Positions 6,670 to 7,021 of a DNA stretch of 7,021 nt are shown piece by piece. The stretch lies in contig JAEWNX010000152.1 in NCBI GenBank assembly GCA_023461135.1, positions 1-7,021 on the forward strand, in the 5' to 3' direction. Position 1 is the first letter of the stretch. The number at the start of each line of letters is the position of its first letter. The stretch is from Pseudomonadota bacterium. Its GTDB lineage: Bacteria; Pseudomonadota; Alphaproteobacteria; Caulobacterales; Aquidulcibacteraceae. The notes beneath the pieces were generated by a model. The model did not search any database. It worked only from the letters and a program-made list of their open reading frames with translations, and had not been told where the DNA came from. The translations under genes were made by a program, and so were the position numbers.

Positions 6670-6697
6670 GTTATAACGGACTGAAAGAAGCTGAAAA
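6670..6697 (-). promoter_or_regulatory. Candidate promoter of the phosphodiesterase gene
   Basis: TATAAC (6675-6670) matches the -10 consensus at five of six bases. Sixteen bases upstream, TTTTCA (6697-6692) matches the -35 TTGACA at four of six. Transcription would start near 6663, giving a leader of about 45 nt that holds the 16-bp palindrome. The -10 is overlapped by one arm of a 6-bp inverted repeat (ATAACC 6650-6655, GGTTAT 6669-6674), which could be an operator. The -35 overlaps the T-tract of the upstream terminator. Confidence 0.35.
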
Positions 6698-6720
6698 AGA
6701 CGTGTCCTTTTTTGACACAT
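6694..6720 (-). terminator. Likely intrinsic terminator of the Smr-domain gene
   Basis: Read on the minus strand, ATGTGTC (6720-6714) pairs with GACACGT (6706-6700) to form a 7-bp stem with one wobble pair and a 7-nt A-rich loop. A C and then five T residues (6698-6694) follow. It lies about 50 bp after the Smr stop codon. The stem is short and not very GC-rich, so efficiency may be modest. Its presence argues that the phosphodiesterase gene has its own promoter and a start downstream of 6694. Confidence 0.5.
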
Positions 6721-6770
6721 CCGTCGGCAAGGATTGTGTAACGCAGCCTAAGGCGCGTTCACGTATCCGC

Positions 6771-7021
6771 TCACGTTGCGCCCGCGCGGCGCAAGAAAAT
6801 ATAATAGGCGCCCTCGCCGCCATGTGTGCGGTGCGCTTGTGCAAAGCCGGATACCAGCGGCCGCAGATCGCTTTCGGCAAGCCATTCTGGGAGGCGCCGT
6901 TTCAGGACGCCGTGTCCGGTGCGTCCCACGCCTGTGATCACGATCACAGTCCGGGCGCCGCGCGCCTGCGCGCCATGAAGAAAGCGCGCAAGGGCCGCGC
7001 GGCCGGTGTCTTGGTTATGGC
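6771..7021 (-). CDS. Smr-domain (MutS2/Smr family) protein, C-terminal part only
   Basis: I read this directly from the minus strand; the 5' end lies beyond the right edge. Eighty-two codons precede the TGA at 6773-6771. The sequence shows the Smr domain from just after its DLHG motif (HNQDTGRAALARFL), through the strand RTVIVITGVGRTGHG and LKRRLPEWL, to the characteristic end HRTHGGEGAYYIFLRR. Smr domains bind or nick structured nucleic acid; they occur at the end of MutS2 and in small stand-alone proteins. In alphaproteobacteria a stand-alone Smr protein of about 170-200 residues is common, which I infer here, but a longer fusion cannot be excluded. The product ends shortly after the LRR motif, as usual. 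A likely terminator follows at 6694-6720. Confidence 0.85.
   Translation of the reverse strand, partial: HNQDTGRAALARFLHGAQARGARTVIVITGVGRTGHGVLKRRLPEWLAESDLRPLVSGFAQAHRTHGGEGAYYIFLRRAGAT

Noticed and set aside
6619..6720. N-terminal extension of the phosphodiesterase to 6720
   Set aside because: The start codon would lie in the likely Smr terminator and the extension covers the promoter and the 16-bp palindrome. The ATG at 6618 has GGAAGG at good spacing and gives a normal cytoplasmic N-terminus before TM1.
6712..6740. Plus-strand promoter starting with TTGACA at 6712-6717
   Set aside because: The -35 match is perfect but the region 17 bp downstream (TGTGTA) is a poor -10, and no plus-strand gene follows. 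TTGACA is also part of the minus-strand terminator hairpin.
6671..6880. 69-codon minus-strand open frame near the right end
   Set aside because: It overlaps the Smr C-terminus in a different frame and runs into the intergenic region. The Smr frame carries the conserved HGGEGAYY motif.
1..7021. CRISPR arrays, tRNA or rRNA genes, insertion sequences, phage or defence modules
   Set aside because: I saw no spaced direct repeats, no structural RNA signatures, no transposase or integrase motifs and no change of base composition. The content is chromosomal housekeeping.

Overview
The window is GC-rich (most codons end in G or C), densely coded DNA from an alphaproteobacterium. The adenosine-kinase-type PfkB protein, the HslV with a nine-residue propeptide ending in W-H-G before the catalytic Thr, and the small Cys-containing lipoprotein all fit that class. 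A Caulobacterales/Hyphomonadaceae-like bacterium is my best guess, but that level is inference from protein style only.

Layout. On the far left (1-370, minus) is the 5' part of a small lipoprotein gene that runs off the edge and is divergent from a PfkB-family adenosine kinase (432-1427, plus). The kinase converges on hslU, and their stop codons lie in the same CTAG tetranucleotide. From 6773 down to 1424 everything is on the minus strand. In transcription order this is the C-terminal part of an Smr-domain protein (runs off the right edge), a likely intrinsic terminator and a promoter region, a membrane-bound degenerate-GGDEF/EAL c-di-GMP phosphodiesterase (702 aa), hslV, a 10-TM DUF2157-type membrane protein (390 aa), and hslU. 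No gene-free stretch exceeds about 150 bases.

How the genes work together. HslV (threonine protease) and HslU (AAA+ unfoldase) form the HslUV protease, normally encoded by two adjacent genes. Here a membrane-protein gene separates them, overlapping hslV by 14 bp. The phosphodiesterase lies only 31 bp upstream of hslV, so read-through is possible, but a sigma-32-like promoter candidate also spans its stop codon. The phosphodiesterase keeps every EAL catalytic residue I can identify, while its GGDEF half has GGTEF and has lost the other metal-site Asp, so it is probably a c-di-GMP hydrolase or sensor and not a synthase.

Most notable unexplained structure: perfect inverted repeats sit directly 5' of start sites in the minus-strand cluster. 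There is a 16-bp palindrome abutting the Shine-Dalgarno (SD) sequence of the phosphodiesterase gene, a second 16-bp palindrome (at the end of hslV) abutting the SD of the DUF2157 gene, and an 8-bp-stem GC hairpin 14 nt before hslU, which has no visible SD. They could be operators or mRNA hairpins that set translation. The rest of the window is ordinary housekeeping content.
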